Shown here one piece after another: positions 29,813 through 37,943 of a stretch of DNA of 64,000 nucleotides. Made by a program: the position numbers and the translations under genes. The DNA is taken from positions 162,819 to 226,818 of the forward strand of contig NZ_CDCG01000046.1 in NCBI RefSeq assembly GCF_000819845.1, in the 5' to 3' direction. Origin of the DNA: Aeromonas enteropelogenes. GTDB lineage: Bacteria; Pseudomonadota; Gammaproteobacteria; Enterobacterales; Aeromonadaceae. Below the pieces are notes generated by a model. It did no database searches, had not been told where the DNA came from, and saw only the letters and a program-made list of their open reading frames with translations. The number at the start of each line of letters is the position of its first letter. The first letter of the stretch is position 1.

Positions 29813-31333
29813 TCATATGCTCGCAAACATTGATCCAGATTGAGTAACATGAATTGGCTTTGACAGCAGGTTTTCAAGAAATTCTTGAGGCGCAAGGCGC
29901 TCATAAACATCTAAAAACTCTTCGATGAGTGCCAAGTAATTTTCATGCTTACCAGAAACAACTTCGCGCCAGATGCTAGGCCTATATCGAACCAATATCG
30001 ATAAGGAGTAAAGCAAAGCTACACAAATTGCTCGATACTCGCCCACCGAACCGAAGATAGGAATTATTACACTGGAACTTGTATATGGACTGCGATGTTG
30101 TTTTAGCACTCCATGCCAGTATTCTTCTTCGGGGTGTTTAACTAGAGCTTTAAAGTGAAGGCCAGGATATTCCGATGTTTGGTATTCAATTTGATCTAGT
30201 GGCAAGGATAAAGCTGCTATATCTTCTTTTGATTTAGAGCATGAAATATCATTGATAGTTACATAGGTCTCCCTTAGCCTCGGTATATTCAGCCCAAAAC
30301 TACCATTTGACTCTGAATCATAACTAAATGTTAACCAATTTGGGGGGGAGTTAGTGACCAATAAGAATAGATCTTCTAATTCAGGTATTCTTGAAAACAA
30401 CTCAATAAGAGTGGTGACTTCATTCTTTGATAAATCTATATCGGAGGATTTTTTTGGTTTTTTATCTGGGAAAGATGAAATATCGGAACCCAAGAACTCC
30501 ACCCATTTTTTGAAAAAGCCATTTGATAGTACGCCTACAACAAAGCCCTCAAAGGAGTTCTCATCAAGCGAGTCAAATGTATAAAGGCCATGCCCAAATT
30601 TGGTCATATTCTCAACCTCATCAAGCGAATCAGGCCCCTCTGGCGCAGCAAGCATTTCAGCAGAAGCAAATGCAATTGCGCCATAATATAGACTTACAAT
30701 CCTCTGGTTTAGTTTTTGCTCACTTGCAGCTTCAAAGTAATCACATCCGTTTTGAATACAAAACGCTAGTCCTTCTGCTTTGCATTCAGCCACTTCGCTA
30801 GAGTAAGTTATCGCTTTTGAAGCATATCGTTCAATAACCAATTTTTTAGATAGACCTTTAGTCTTGAACTGCTTTATTCGAGTCCAAATTTGTTTAATGG
30901 GACTCTCGGATTGAATATGGCTTGTAAACTCTCTTGGTTTGATCTTGGGTTTTTCTGGTCCGCCCACAGAAATTTTTCCTTCGGAAACCAACGAATTCCA
31001 CTTGATTACATAAGTTTGGATGCTGGATTTTTCGATGACTTCAGTTTCGATACCATAAGCATACGATTCAAGATGATAGAAGCCGCCATTAAGAACTATC
31101 AAATCAACAGTCTTGTCTAGAATTTTATAAATGCCATTTGCCGTGGCACAAGAATACAGCAAGCCAACTTTGAACTCAGAATCAGATTTATTTAGTTTAA
31201 TAACAATATACTCACCATTGGGAAATTGCCCATCAATTGAGCATTCCCAATTGTGTCTTTCAAAAGGCGCAATGATATCTCGCTTTGCGTCCCGTTCTAG
31301 AATTCCTAGCCTTGCTTCTTTTCCTGAGTCCAT
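29813..31333 (-). CDS. integron cassette 4 gene, YaaC-like C-terminal region, candidate defence gene
   Basis: A 506-residue protein, large for a cassette. The C-terminal 100 residues (IPIFGSVGEYRAICVALLYS, then LSILVRYRPSIWREVVSG and LIEEFLDVYERLAPQEFLEN) look like the YaaC-like domain, which I know as a frequent C-terminal part of proteins in phage-defence neighbourhoods. A second YaaC-like feature is the helical SLYYGAIAFASAEMLAAPEG around residue 215. The first 110 residues form a separate alpha/beta-looking domain (for example EYIVIKLNKSDSEFKVGLLY and KTVDLIVLNGGFY), which might be a nuclease-like sensor; no catalytic motif is certain. Ribosome site AGAGAG before the ATG. Confidence 0.75.
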   Translation of the reverse strand: MDSGKEARLGILERDAKRDIIAPFERHNWECSIDGQFPNGEYIVIKLNKSDSEFKVGLLYSCATANGIYKILDKTVDLIVLNGGFYHLESYAYGIETEVIEKSSIQTYVIKWNSLVSEGKISVGGPEKPKIKPREFTSHIQSESPIKQIWTRIKQFKTKGLSKKLVIERYASKAITYSSEVAECKAEGLAFCIQNGCDYFEAASEQKLNQRIVSLYYGAIAFASAEMLAAPEGPDSLDEVENMTKFGHGLYTFDSLDENSFEGFVVGVLSNGFFKKWVEFLGSDISSFPDKKPKKSSDIDLSKNEVTTLIELFSRIPELEDLFLLVTNSPPNWLTFSYDSESNGSFGLNIPRLRETYVTINDISCSKSKEDIAALSLPLDQIEYQTSEYPGLHFKALVKHPEEEYWHGVLKQHRSPYTSSSVIIPIFGSVGEYRAICVALLYSLSILVRYRPSIWREVVSGKHENYLALIEEFLDVYERLAPQEFLENLLSKPIHVTQSGSMFASI

Positions 31334-31355
31334 TGCTCTCTATTTCTCGATATTC

Positions 31356-31432
31356 ATCTAACGTTTGGTTAAGGGGCGGGCTTTAGCCCGTCCCAGTGAG
31401 CGAAGCGAACGATTTGAACCAGTTGTTAGAGG
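31356..31432 (-). repeat. attC of cassette 3, 77 bp
   Basis: Minus strand CCTCTAAC ... GTTAGAT. It contains an inner hairpin (GACGGGCTAAAGCCCG). The cassette 3 stop codon is formed by the TAA of the attC end. Confidence 0.92.
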
Positions 31433-31731
31433 GTGGCAAGCTCACGGAGCTTTTCTCCTAAACTTTGCATCTCTTCACGAGTGTACCCAACAAGTGTTGG
31501 CATTTCCCAGTCGTAAAACTTGGTATCAGATGTTGCTTGAAATACTAGATTGCTCAGTGCAGCCAGTTCTTGATTTGTGAAGATTCCTGCATATACGGCT
31601 TTGACCGCCTCTGCCATTGGCTCGGTGACGTTGTTGATAACACTTGTGGCAATGACAAGATCACCTTTCTCTTCAGATTTAGTCAGTGCTTCGGCTAGCG
31701 CATCTTTGATGCTTTTAGTGGCGTCGGACAT
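31426..31731 (-). CDS. integron cassette 3 gene, small unknown protein
   Basis: A 101-residue acidic, helical protein (SDATKSIKDALAEALTKSEE at the start). Not recognised. The ribosome site AGAGG comes from the recombination core itself, and the stop codon lies inside attC, so the cassette has almost no spare DNA. No transmembrane segment or catalytic motif is visible. Confidence 0.75.
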   Translation of the reverse strand: MSDATKSIKDALAEALTKSEEKGDLVIATSVINNVTEPMAEAVKAVYAGIFTNQELAALSNLVFQATSDTKFYDWEMPTLVGYTREEMQSLGEKLRELATL

Positions 31732-31737
31732 GACAAC

Positions 31738-31820
31738 CTCTAACGCTCGGCTCTGCGGCTGGTAAAAGTGGAGGCAAGGCCGGAACTTTTGCCAGTCCGA
31801 CAGCCGCCGCTTGTTAGGGC
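31738..31820 (-). repeat. attC of cassette 2, 83 bp
   Basis: Minus strand GCCCTAAC ... GTTAGAGG. The arms pair well (CGGCTGTCGGACTGGCAAAAGT against ACTTTTACCAGCCGCAGAGCCG), giving the usual folded bottom strand. Confidence 0.93.
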
Positions 31821-32605
31821 TTTGTACGAATAAAACCTTGTTCGTATAGTTGCTCTTTAATTAAATTGTAGTAAACCTCTGGCTCACGAGGATTTACATC
31901 ATATAGGTCCTCAACTCGCTCATTTCTAAACCAAAAAGACCCATCACTTATATAACAATGGATTCTATTTTTACAATACCAATTTGAGTTTTTAACGCCT
32001 TTGATTGTGTTTAATCTTGGTTTTTTTGGCAAAAACATATAGCCCACAATTAGCGGAAGGTTTTTGCTTGTTTCTAATAGTACTTTGAATGCTTCTTTAG
32101 AATGAAAGTGGGTGTCTACAATTTCAATAGCAACGAGCGGAGTCTTGTCGGTCAGCGATATTTCAGATGAACTTCTCCCCAAAATATCAAATAGTACAAA
32201 CTTGCCATACACCAAGCCAAACTTAACTTCCTTTGCCCAATGGTAATTTTTCAGTTTGGCAAATGATTCATAGCCTTTGTTTTCTTCATCCCATGGTCTT
32301 TCATAATAACCCAGCTCATGCTTGGCATATTTGTTTAAAAAAGAACATATAATCATTTGCTCTTTCGTATGCTCTTCACTCTCCGTTACTCCGGGTTCGA
32401 TATCAAACCTTATTGGCTTCATTTCATAAAAATGAGGCGTTTGGGGATGGTTTCTTATTCCAAGCTGATAGCTTCCATCAGGCTTATCTCTAAGCTCTTT
32501 GGTTCTAAGTTCTGCTCTTCGCTCTTCTCGGTGTAGCTCGCGAAAAGAAACTGCCTCCCATACACCTTCATCATTTTTAAAATGAGCTACTTCATATTTT
32601 GGCAA
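31814..32605 (-). CDS. integron cassette 2 gene, unknown, possible nuclease fold
   Basis: A 263-residue protein starting at a TTG (32605) with a strong ribosome site AAGGAGG five bases upstream; the longer reading frame runs back into attC. The middle region has an arrangement like some PD-(D/E)xK nucleases: KFVLFDILGRSS followed by PLVAIEIVDTHFHSKEAFKV, that is Asp then Glu-Ile-Val in neighbouring strands. This is weak evidence and the fold is a guess. A pair of cysteines occurs late (NWYCKNRIHCYIS). The stop codon lies in attC. Confidence 0.7.
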   Translation of the reverse strand: MPKYEVAHFKNDEGVWEAVSFRELHREERRAELRTKELRDKPDGSYQLGIRNHPQTPHFYEMKPIRFDIEPGVTESEEHTKEQMIICSFLNKYAKHELGYYERPWDEENKGYESFAKLKNYHWAKEVKFGLVYGKFVLFDILGRSSSEISLTDKTPLVAIEIVDTHFHSKEAFKVLLETSKNLPLIVGYMFLPKKPRLNTIKGVKNSNWYCKNRIHCYISDGSFWFRNERVEDLYDVNPREPEVYYNLIKEQLYEQGFIRTKP

Positions 32606-32620
32606 ATTTTCCTCCTTGAG

Positions 32621-32677
32621 CCCTAACGCCAAAATCAGCCGCGCGTTTTTTGCGTCGGCTGGATTTACTTGTTATGC
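32621..32677 (-). repeat. attC of cassette 1, 57 bp
   Basis: Minus strand GCATAAC ... GTTAGGGC with arms CCAGCCGACGC / GCGCGGCTG. The first seven bases complement the attI-cassette junction GTTATGC at 33506-33500. Confidence 0.92.
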
Positions 32678-33480
32678 GATTCGCTGCTTGATGCTAAATC
32701 TAGCAGCACTGGTAGTTTAATAATTCCAGATTGAACAATCGCCACAAAAGCTATGAGTATAGTAAGTAAAACCATCCTCTTTTGTAGTTTTACAGCTTCT
32801 GTATGTCTTCTCTCTTCTTCTTCGTACTTTTCAATCGTACTTATGGCTTTACCCGTAACCACGTACTCTGTGTTTACCTTTCTCAGGTCACCGGACTCAA
32901 CTAGAGAATCAAGGTATAGCTCTAGCCTGTTCTGTTGCTCATCGGCTGATGGATGCAAAACCCACTTAATAGAATACAGCTTGGTCATTAAATCAATGAC
33001 ACCAATTCCGTTATGTTCGCGATCTAATTGATCATTCATCATAAATTGAATCAGCTCCATTCGCTTTTTAGTAACGAGTTTCTTCTTATTAAAGAAAAAC
33101 TGATGAGCGGAGCTAATGTAGCGGTAAAGATGTATTTTTAGATAAACAACTTTTGAAAAATAATTCCAAGCCAAATCATATACGCTAGAGTAGATAACTT
33201 CAGAAAGGCCGTAGTAGTGAGTTATTCTCAAGCTGCCACAATTAAGATCATCAATTGAAATAGAATGCTCTTCGGCATATCGTTCACCATTCCACCTCAA
33301 TCCAGTCAGACGACCATTTTCAAATCCGGTGGCAACAAAAAAAGGCTCGTTGTCGCGATCTAACGCTACAACAAAGCAGTTTACTTGTTCACCTTCTTCT
33401 CCCGACCTTGGGATTCGAGATTCGCATGATCTTGAAATCACTTTCGGAAGGAGCCACTTTAAAACTAAATTTTTGAGCAA
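32665..33480 (-). CDS. integron cassette 1 gene, unknown tail-anchored-like protein
   Basis: A 271-residue protein starting at TTG with GGAG seven bases upstream. A charged helix (TIEKYEEEERRHTEAVKLQK) precedes a hydrophobic C-terminal segment (MVLLTILIAFVAIVQSGIIK), so it is probably anchored in the inner membrane by its C-terminus. The N-terminal two thirds contain CFVVALDRDNEPFFVATGF; not recognised. As the first cassette it should be the best expressed from the Pc promoter. Confidence 0.72.
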   Translation of the reverse strand: MLKNLVLKWLLPKVISRSCESRIPRSGEEGEQVNCFVVALDRDNEPFFVATGFENGRLTGLRWNGERYAEEHSISIDDLNCGSLRITHYYGLSEVIYSSVYDLAWNYFSKVVYLKIHLYRYISSAHQFFFNKKKLVTKKRMELIQFMMNDQLDREHNGIGVIDLMTKLYSIKWVLHPSADEQQNRLELYLDSLVESGDLRKVNTEYVVTGKAISTIEKYEEEERRHTEAVKLQKRMVLLTILIAFVAIVQSGIIKLPVLLDLASSSESHNK

Positions 33481-33499
33481 TTGCTTCTCCTGCGCTCAC

Positions 33500-33570
33500 G
33501 CATAACAGTGATTAGATGGAAGGCGGTACTAATCCGTTAACAGAGCCTTCCGTATAACTCCGCTTTGCTC
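33500..33570 (-). other. attI recombination site region
   Basis: The junction between the integrase side and cassette 1 has the core GTTATGC (33506-33500 on the minus strand). Adjacent on the integrase side is a second core-like GTTAAC at about 33536-33541, in keeping with extra integrase binding sites in attI. The exact extent cannot be set by eye. Confidence 0.65.
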
Positions 33571-33605
33571 TGATAGTCGCCACGAAAAAATCAAATTAAA
33601 TCAGA

Positions 33606-33634
33606 ATATTACCAGTATTCTTCTAATACTTTAA
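33606..33634 (-). promoter_or_regulatory. candidate Pc promoter for the cassettes
   Basis: On the minus strand TTAAAG, 17 bases, TAATAT, pointing into the array and placed between intI and attI. The hexamers are moderate matches only. Confidence 0.45.
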
Positions 33635-33672
33635 CGTATTCGCTTGACCTCCTCTTTTTGCTCTATCATTAC

Positions 33673-33692
33673 TACTGTATATAAAAACAGAA
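33673..33692 (+). promoter_or_regulatory. LexA (SOS) box upstream of intI
   Basis: TACTGTATATAAAAACAGAA closely matches the LexA consensus (CTG, ten AT-rich bases, CAG). It lies 12 bases before the intI ATG, where SOS boxes of integron integrases are known to occur, and a ribosome site GGGGG follows it. Confidence 0.88.
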
Positions 33693-33704
33693 TAGGGGGC
33701 AGCC

Positions 33705-33959
33705 ATGGAAGACGCCAGCAAGCCCCGCCTGCGTGAACAGGTCAGGACAGTGATGCGTTTACATCACTACAGCATCCGTACTGAAAAGCCCTACTTGTAC
33801 TGGATCCGCAATTTCATACGCTTTCATCAACTGCGACACACGCAGGAACTCGATTCTGCTGAGGTCAATGCTTTTCTCACACGGCTTGCCGCCGAACGAA
33901 ATATGTTGCCGATTGACAACCAAAAAATTAGTACAGCCACCATGTTGAGTAACGGGTAG
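33705..33959 (+). pseudogene. intI: integron integrase intI, truncated after about 65 codons
   Basis: The first 66 residues match the N-terminal SAM-like DNA-binding domain of IntI proteins: LREQVRTVMRLHHYSIRTEK, then YLYWIRNFIRFHQLRHTQEL and VNAFLTRLAAERN. After AAERN (about 33903) family similarity ends and the frame runs 19 unrelated codons to a stop. The whole catalytic domain, including the Arg-His-Arg-Tyr residues, is missing, so it cannot recombine cassettes. It has an intact ribosome site and SOS box. Confidence 0.9.
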
Positions 33960-34819
33960 CCACTCGCTTACCTATCTCATCAGGCAAGGCTACCGCCCCT
34001 GAGTTACAGCCCTCAGCCCGCTGCTGTTAACCAACATGGTGTCACGAATCGCTCCCATGATGCTTCCCAGAGAGATGGATTTTCGTTTGGCTATCTTAGG
34101 GGAGTAGATCGAGACATGGAAAGAGGAAATGGATAAAAATATGAGCAGGCTCAATGAATTAGTGAGCGACTGCTTTGTTAAACTGGTAGTTTGGTTAGCA
34201 GAGGATACGGATATGTCCCTCACCCAGCCCCTTTGCTACAGGGTGAATCACCCCGACTTCTTTAGACACTTCGAAGCCGTTCAGGACTGATCCCGCGTCA
34301 GTAACTTTGCCGACGGGTCTCTCCTAACGGGTTCAAAGTGGATAGCTCACACTCTGAGATGAATTCTGATTGTGCCGTGCCCACCGGCCCTGCCTCCCTT
34401 GCTACGCCACGTCTTGACCTGCGTAGCTAAACTCTGGATCGTATATTCACATAGAACGCAGTGCTATGTGGAATTTATGAAAGTAAAGACGGCTTTTCGA
34501 TGAGACGCCTTTTTACAAATGGCGATAAGGAGGATAACGCACTGAAAAAGAGGCAGCATGAAGTTCAATTCCAGCCAGTAACATAAAAAAAACCATTTTT
34601 TGTTTTCATGAAGAAATTCCTTTTGGATTTGAAAACAAACGGGGGGGCTAGACTTTTTAAAATGAATGCTTGATGCTTTCATGCCTACTTATTTTCGAGA
34701 TGTCAACCGATGAGGATAAGAGTAGATTTATCCTCATCGAGCCGGGGGATTGTTAAGGGGGTGCAATATATCACATGCAATACTTATATATATGTAGTTC
34801 ATTGCACCATTGCATCCAA
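33903..34819. other. relic DNA between intI and the ATPase gene
   Basis: No gene is convincing in about 900 bases. The break in intI is at the left edge. Around 34244-34268 a stretch (TGAATCACCCCGACTTCTTT) resembles the terminal inverted repeats of IS3-family IS51-group elements, without any transposase frame beside it. The rest shows nothing I can name; the part after 34440 is AT-rich. Confidence 0.4.
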
Positions 34820-35830
34820 TTAATTGGCGGATGTGGATGAATCTGCTAAATGTGTGATAGCAATGCCATCTGTTAATACATATTCAGTCCGTTCAGATGT
34901 CGCCACCCTTGTCACCCAACCATTATCGACACATTTTTTTATGTAATTTTTTGCCTGCCGTTCTTTTACAGAGAAATACTGGCAAAACCTCTCGGTCAAT
35001 GTGGTGGCAGAAATCGCCTCCTGGCCTTCCAGTGCCTCCAGCAGCCCATCCATCAGCCTGTCGCGCTCCTCCCCGATGGCACTGACTAATGTCAGCCCAG
35101 TACGATTAAGGAGTATTTCGTCAGGTGTTTCAACAGCCCTCGCACTGAACGTCAGGTTGTAGCGAGCGCCCTGGCCCTCTCGCGTCCCCAGTGAGATGAC
35201 ACCATCGGCCTCACCATGAATCGAAGAAGCTCCTCGCATGCTCATTACGCCAGCGTTAACCCCACCTGCATTAGGCGATGCCTTTCTTGCGTGATGAACG
35301 ATGATGTGTGCAGCTGAGCCGCTGATTTTTCGAATGGCTCGCATCACCTGACCCATTTCGCCATTGTTGTTTTCCTCTGCATTATGCATCCGAGCGAGGA
35401 CATCCCAGATGATCAAATCCGGTTGAATGTCGTTGACAATATCTATTATTGCCTGTGATGCCATAGGATCTAATACATCAGTCGATTTATAATCGCCGCA
35501 CCGCAAGAATGTTTTAATGTTTTTTGCATCTCCCAAGTTGGTCTGTGCCGACATGGTGTAGTACCGCTGCCAAAACAATCTGTCATTGACCTCAAAATCC
35601 ATATACAATACGAGCGCTGGCCTTTTAATTTCCCAATTTAAAAATACACTACCGCTGGCTACAGCCAAGCCCAACTGCGTTGCAAGCAGCGATTTACCCG
35701 TTTTGGGCGAGCCATTAATAATCCACTGTTCGCCTTTTTCAATTAGATTATCCACCACCCAATCAGGGCTTTGCTGGCTGGAAATTAATCCAGCAGCAGG
35801 ACTGAAATTATAATGTTTTTCATTATTCAT
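34820..35830 (-). CDS. RepA/RecA-superfamily ATPase (hexameric helicase-like)
   Basis: A protein of about 336 residues with Walker A NGSPKTGKSLLA, Walker B DLIIWDVLAR and a following HIIVHHARKA, the pattern of RSF1010 RepA-like helicases and related AAA_25 ATPases found on islands and prophages. The last 80 residues look like a winged helix (ATTLTERFCQYFSVKERQAK). The ATG at 35830 has AGGT seven bases upstream; longer starts up to 35881 are possible. It may help replicate an excised circle or act in defence or regulation; the context beside CTTACG repeats makes replication a fair guess. Confidence 0.8.
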   Translation of the reverse strand: MNNEKHYNFSPAAGLISSQQSPDWVVDNLIEKGEQWIINGSPKTGKSLLATQLGLAVASGSVFLNWEIKRPALVLYMDFEVNDRLFWQRYYTMSAQTNLGDAKNIKTFLRCGDYKSTDVLDPMASQAIIDIVNDIQPDLIIWDVLARMHNAEENNNGEMGQVMRAIRKISGSAAHIIVHHARKASPNAGGVNAGVMSMRGASSIHGEADGVISLGTREGQGARYNLTFSARAVETPDEILLNRTGLTLVSAIGEERDRLMDGLLEALEGQEAISATTLTERFCQYFSVKERQAKNYIKKCVDNGWVTRVATSERTEYVLTDGIAITHLADSSTSAN

Positions 35831-36050
35831 AAACATACCTATATTATTGTGGTGACTTAGTACTATGTTGATATGTCTCATCGTTTACATATATGCATAA
35901 GCTAATCATGCGTATATGTATAATTAACTACCCCGTGTTGTTGCAGATACAGTGTTTTTATGTCTGATATTGCGCTATCAGTATGAAGGGCATGGATAAT
36001 CAGGTATAAAAATGCCACCAATAATTGCGGCATTGGTCGTCTGTCCTCGA

Positions 36051-36308
36051 TCAGCAAATGAGCCCGAGCGCCCGAAGGCGTTGGAGCGCCCGATCCTGTG
36101 CATCGTTCGAATAATCGGCTTCCAGAGTGATCCGAGCAAGGCGCTCAACCAGCCGCCTGCCACTTTCATCGAGCCTCACAGACACATCGAGCAATGACAC
36201 TGTGTATTGAGTGTTACATGCCGATGCCAACGCAGCAGCCAGCACCCTGCTAGATCCGGTGCGCGGGTGTTCTGAAATGATTGCCAAAATTTCGTTTAGA
36301 ATTTTCAT
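36051..36308 (-). CDS. 85-residue unknown protein of the recombinase module
   Basis: A small, mostly helical protein (start MKILNEILAIISEHP; end RALQRLRALGLIC). The ribosome site AGAGGA lies seven bases ahead of the ATG. It lies between the ATPase gene and the recombinase genes on the same strand. It is too short for a recombinase and lacks an obvious helix-turn-helix; an accessory or directionality factor is possible but unproven. Confidence 0.6.
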   Translation of the reverse strand: MKILNEILAIISEHPRTGSSRVLAAALASACNTQYTVSLLDVSVRLDESGRRLVERLARITLEADYSNDAQDRALQRLRALGLIC

Positions 36309-36885
36309 CTATTTCCTCTATGTTGTTAAACAATATGGTGCCTTTTCGGCTGTCATAAATTCTGCTGGTTAGATACTGGTTGTGATGTAAACGCCCTCGA
36401 TTGATCAGCACCAAGCGATGTTATGGCTGCGTTTTGTGTAATAACAAATAATCATCTAAACATTTTTTATGTCTGGTATTTCGCCATCAATATGGATGAC
36501 CGTCACCGATATATAGGCATCAAGGTAGTTCCTCCTCGTGCCTCGTCAGACTCCACCTTGACCCCTATATTCGGCTCCTTTGTCATGCCATATTAATCGC
36601 TTCATACCCTCCATAAAAATGGGTTCTCCACCCCACTCCGGTCGCTGCGCAACCTACGGGGGTTCCGGGTTCGCTACTCTCACCACACCCACATACTTAC
36701 GTGCGTAAGTATGGTTTTCAATAGCGTGCTTACGGTTGTATATTTTTGCGTACTTACGATTGTTTTCATGGTGCACTTAAGTGCGCATTCGTAAGTGTCA
36801 CATGTTATATTTACGCCAATGAAGATCATAGTTAGGTGTTTGTATTTTCTAGCATGTTTATTTTTTCGAGTGACAGTGGATCTGA
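36309..36885. other. 577-base non-coding stretch in the island
   Basis: No gene seen. The right third holds the CTTACG repeat cluster described separately; the remainder is mixed-composition DNA without other features I can name. Confidence 0.5.
36693..36797. repeat. cluster of CTTACG/CGTAAG repeats
   Basis: Within about 105 bases the hexamer CTTACG occurs three times (36696, 36729, 36753) and its complement CGTAAG twice (36704, 36790), plus a related palindrome CACTTAAGTG (36774). The first pair forms a 20-base palindrome, ATACTTACGTGCGTAAGTAT. Such spacing resembles iterons or operator clusters. It lies in front of the 85-residue ORF and ATPase genes and behind the recombinase genes. Confidence 0.7.
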
Positions 36886-37863
36886 TTATCGCGAAAGACC
36901 ATCATCTTTTTGTTTATTTCTTTTTATATAGGCAGCCATCCCGGTTGATTTATCTTTCGCATTTGAACCCTCATTTGGCTCGACTACCAAAATTGGTGTG
37001 CTCGGCTGGATGTAATTTTTATTATCTGTAGACCGCACGCTATGAGTCACTCTAATATGGCTCAGGTCAGCATCAGCAGGACAGCTCGGCAAGCGCCCTC
37101 CTTTTGCTGATTTTCGATTTCCGTAACGATCAATCGAGGCTGTCGCTTGGTGCCCCATCAAATAGGCAATTTGTAAACGCCCCATACCTGATGCCTTGAG
37201 CTCCGAACCCATTTGATGGCGCCAGCTATAAAATGTAGGGAGATGTTTGCGCTTCGGCCATAAATTCTTCCCCGCAGCGCATAGTTTGTCTTGCAGACAC
37301 CCAACATTTACTTTTTGTGCTAATGTAACAAGCATATACAACGTCAGTGCTGTTATTCCATCCAGCTGTAACACTCTGTCAGCTCCGCGTGTACCATGAT
37401 GGCTCTTTTTTGCTCCGATAACAGTTAGCCGATTACTATCGACTGTTACGCCAGCCAGCTCTGTGGGTCTGATACCGGTGAGTTTGAACAGTTTAATCGC
37501 AGCCACCATGCACTTATCATTCCGTGCATTGAAATAGTCAATAAGCACAGTTTCATCTTCTGCTGCGATCGACTTAACTCGAGTCTGCTTCTGTTTAACG
37601 GAAAGCGTGCTGCCTTTGGCTGTGACTGGGTTATGCAATGCTAGAATGCGTGTAGCTGCATCGTCATATCCTAAGGTGCGTTGATGATGTGCAAGAGCCC
37701 CGCGTAGGCGACGCCAGTAGGCGGGCCGATATTCAGGAGCACAAGCTAACAATTCATCTGAGATATTTTTAGCAGTAAGTTTGATACATTTTCTTTCCAA
37801 ACGAATATAAAAATGCTTTGCAATCTTTTCATATTCAATTTTTGTTTTATCAGTCGCCATCAT
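36886..37863 (-). CDS. tyrosine recombinase (second of two tandem)
   Basis: A 325-residue phage-integrase-family protein. Visible active-site motifs: TGIRPTEL (first Arg), YSWRHQMGSEL (an R-H pair where most members have HxxR-H), LMGHQATASIDRYG (second His and the nucleophile Tyr). The C-terminal 60 residues are a polar tail. Eighty bases separate it from the recombinase gene upstream, so they are likely co-transcribed. It probably acts together with its neighbour; substrate sites unknown. Confidence 0.85.
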   Translation of the reverse strand: MMATDKTKIEYEKIAKHFYIRLERKCIKLTAKNISDELLACAPEYRPAYWRRLRGALAHHQRTLGYDDAATRILALHNPVTAKGSTLSVKQKQTRVKSIAAEDETVLIDYFNARNDKCMVAAIKLFKLTGIRPTELAGVTVDSNRLTVIGAKKSHHGTRGADRVLQLDGITALTLYMLVTLAQKVNVGCLQDKLCAAGKNLWPKRKHLPTFYSWRHQMGSELKASGMGRLQIAYLMGHQATASIDRYGNRKSAKGGRLPSCPADADLSHIRVTHSVRSTDNKNYIQPSTPILVVEPNEGSNAKDKSTGMAAYIKRNKQKDDGLSR

Positions 37864-37943
37864 CTTTCCTTAGGCTCTTAACGGCCCTTATTTAACGTGT
37901 TATCGAATCAATAATATATCGATGTGAATCACAGTAGTTATCG

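Larger units (their letters stand above)
28683..33959 (-). mobile_element. integron: truncated intI, attI and cassette array
   Basis: The intI fragment runs rightward from 33705, and all cassette genes run leftward from about 33480, the divergent layout of integrons. Five cassettes are each closed by an attC whose first bases are the exact complement of that cassette's own first bases: core pairs GTTATGC, GTTAGGGC, GTTAGAGG, GTTAGATG and GTTAGGC. That pairing is the expected product of repeated attI x attC insertion. Because the integrase is truncated the array should be fixed unless another integrase acts on it. Confidence 0.93.

Noticed and set aside
28600..33700. CRISPR array as an explanation for the repeated GTTAG motifs
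   Set aside because: The spacing is gene-sized and irregular, and each site has paired inverted cores; it is attC, not CRISPR. No CRISPR repeats were seen elsewhere in the window.
33990..34223. 77-codon minus-strand ORF in the relic region
   Set aside because: Low-complexity Ser/Leu-rich translation without a ribosome site or family features; probably chance.
34244..34268. Possible IS3-family end
   Set aside because: About 16 of 25 bases resemble IS51-group inverted repeats, but there is no partner repeat and no transposase; kept only as a remark in the relic region.
36793..37031. Plus-strand 78-codon ORF overlapping the 3' end of the 325-residue recombinase gene
   Set aside because: Antisense to a well-supported recombinase gene over much of its length; hydrophobic start looks accidental.
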